Assembly (NCBI GenBank): GCA_050699035.1
Contig: JBOHDE010000259.1
Span: forward strand, 1 to 5,069
Length of the DNA stretch: 5,069 nucleotides
Direction of reading: 5' to 3'
From: WHTB01 sp050699035
Lineage (GTDB): Bacteria; Actinomycetota; Actinomycetes; Propionibacteriales; Nocardioidaceae
Both the position numbers and the translations under genes were made by a program. Shown piece after piece: positions 4,782-5,069 of this stretch; the stretch's first letter is position 1; every line of letters begins with the position of its first letter. The notes beneath the pieces were generated by a model. That model saw only the letters and a list, made by a program, of their open reading frames with translations, had not been told where the DNA came from and made no database searches.

Positions 4782-5069
4782 GGCTCGACCGTGAGGTAGG
4801 CCCCGTCGTCGTCGAAGACGGCGCGCGGCTGGATGGTGGCGATCGCGCGGTCCGCCGCCCGTTCCAGCGCATCCGCGGACGACGCCAGGTCGGACAGGTC
4901 GCGCATCATCACGTACGTCGGCGGCAGCATCCGCATGGTCTTCGCGTCGACGCCGGCGACCGCGGCGGCGGGAGGCATCCAGGCCACCCGGTCGGCCTCC
5001 CCGGACACGTCCCGGGTGCGCTGGCCGTCCGGCAGCGCGGCGACGAAGAACCGGGTGTCGTAGCGCCGC
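4778..5069 (-). CDS. NUDIX hydrolase, partial: C-terminal 96 residues
   Basis: The frame is open through the right edge, so the start and the catalytic NUDIX box lie outside the window and the 96 visible residues are only the C-terminal part. It reads RRYDTRFFVAALPDGQ, then SGEADRVAWMPPAAA, then a helical tail with LPPTYVMMRDLSDLASSADALERAA, ending in DDDGAYLTVEP. The pattern (K/R)R(F/Y)DTRFF.A.LP.GQ followed by GE.D...W.PP is what I recall from actinobacterial NUDIX proteins of the NUDT19-like (CoA/acyl-CoA pyrophosphatase) group encoded beside this metallo-hydrolase. The substrate cannot be judged without the NUDIX box. An internal GTG at 5008 could be read as a start, but the conserved DTRFF segment precedes it, so this is not a 76-residue gene. 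The stop overlaps the next start as GTGA. Confidence 0.8.
   Translation of the reverse strand, partial: RRYDTRFFVAALPDGQRTRDVSGEADRVAWMPPAAAVAGVDAKTMRMLPPTYVMMRDLSDLASSADALERAADRAIATIQPRAVFDDDGAYLTVEP

Noticed and set aside
1..5069. Mobile element, CRISPR array, tRNA/rRNA or defence system
   Set aside because: I saw no transposase or integrase motifs, no spaced direct repeats, no tRNA-like cloverleaf and no defence-type domains. All long conserved frames have housekeeping or metabolic assignments.

Overview
The window is compact, very GC-rich bacterial DNA. Codon third positions are almost all G or C, and there are GTG starts and 4-base stop/start overlaps. Proteins and gene order point to an actinobacterium. 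The closest pattern I can recall is the conserved neighbourhood around the Crp/GlxR regulator (in Mycobacterium tuberculosis roughly Rv3673c-Rv3677c: thioredoxin-like protein, nth, crp, metallo-beta-lactamase-fold hydrolase). The species cannot be named from this window.

Layout. Positions 1-409 (minus) hold the N-terminal part of a secreted thioredoxin-like lipoprotein, cut by the left edge. Positions 406-1119 (minus) are endonuclease III (nth), whose TGA overlaps the start of the thioredoxin-like gene in an ATGA. The 108 bp at 1120-1227 are a divergent control region with an inverted repeat and a possible Crp-type operator. Positions 1228-1905 (plus) are a Crp/GlxR-type cAMP-responsive regulator. 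The 125 bp at 1906-2030 hold a near-perfect 19-bp-stem hairpin and a likely leaderless promoter. Positions 2031-3410 (plus) are a TrpB2-type tryptophan synthase beta chain. Positions 3439-4026 (plus) are a TIGR03086/DinB-superfamily (maleylpyruvate isomerase-like) metal-binding protein, probably in one transcript with trpB2. Positions 4014-4781 (minus) are an LACTB2-like metallo-beta-lactamase-fold hydrolase that converges on and overlaps the previous gene by 13 bp. Positions 4778-5069 (minus) are the C-terminal part of a NUDIX hydrolase, joined to the hydrolase gene by a GTGA overlap and cut by the right edge.

How it fits together. Left of crp, DNA repair (nth) and an extracytoplasmic thiol-disulfide protein appear translationally coupled. 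Crp diverges from them and may bind its own control region. Right of crp, two genes (trpB2 and the TIGR03086 protein) sit between crp and the metallo-hydrolase, which are close neighbours in mycobacteria, so they look like a lineage-specific insertion of metabolic genes. There are no other trp genes in view, so the TrpB2 probably works outside a classical trp operon. I see no mobile element, CRISPR array, tRNA, rRNA or defence system, and no clearly undescribed system. The most notable non-coding signals are the hairpin at 1929-1970, the two possible leaderless promoters and the nth-crp operator region. No gene-free stretch exceeds 125 bp.
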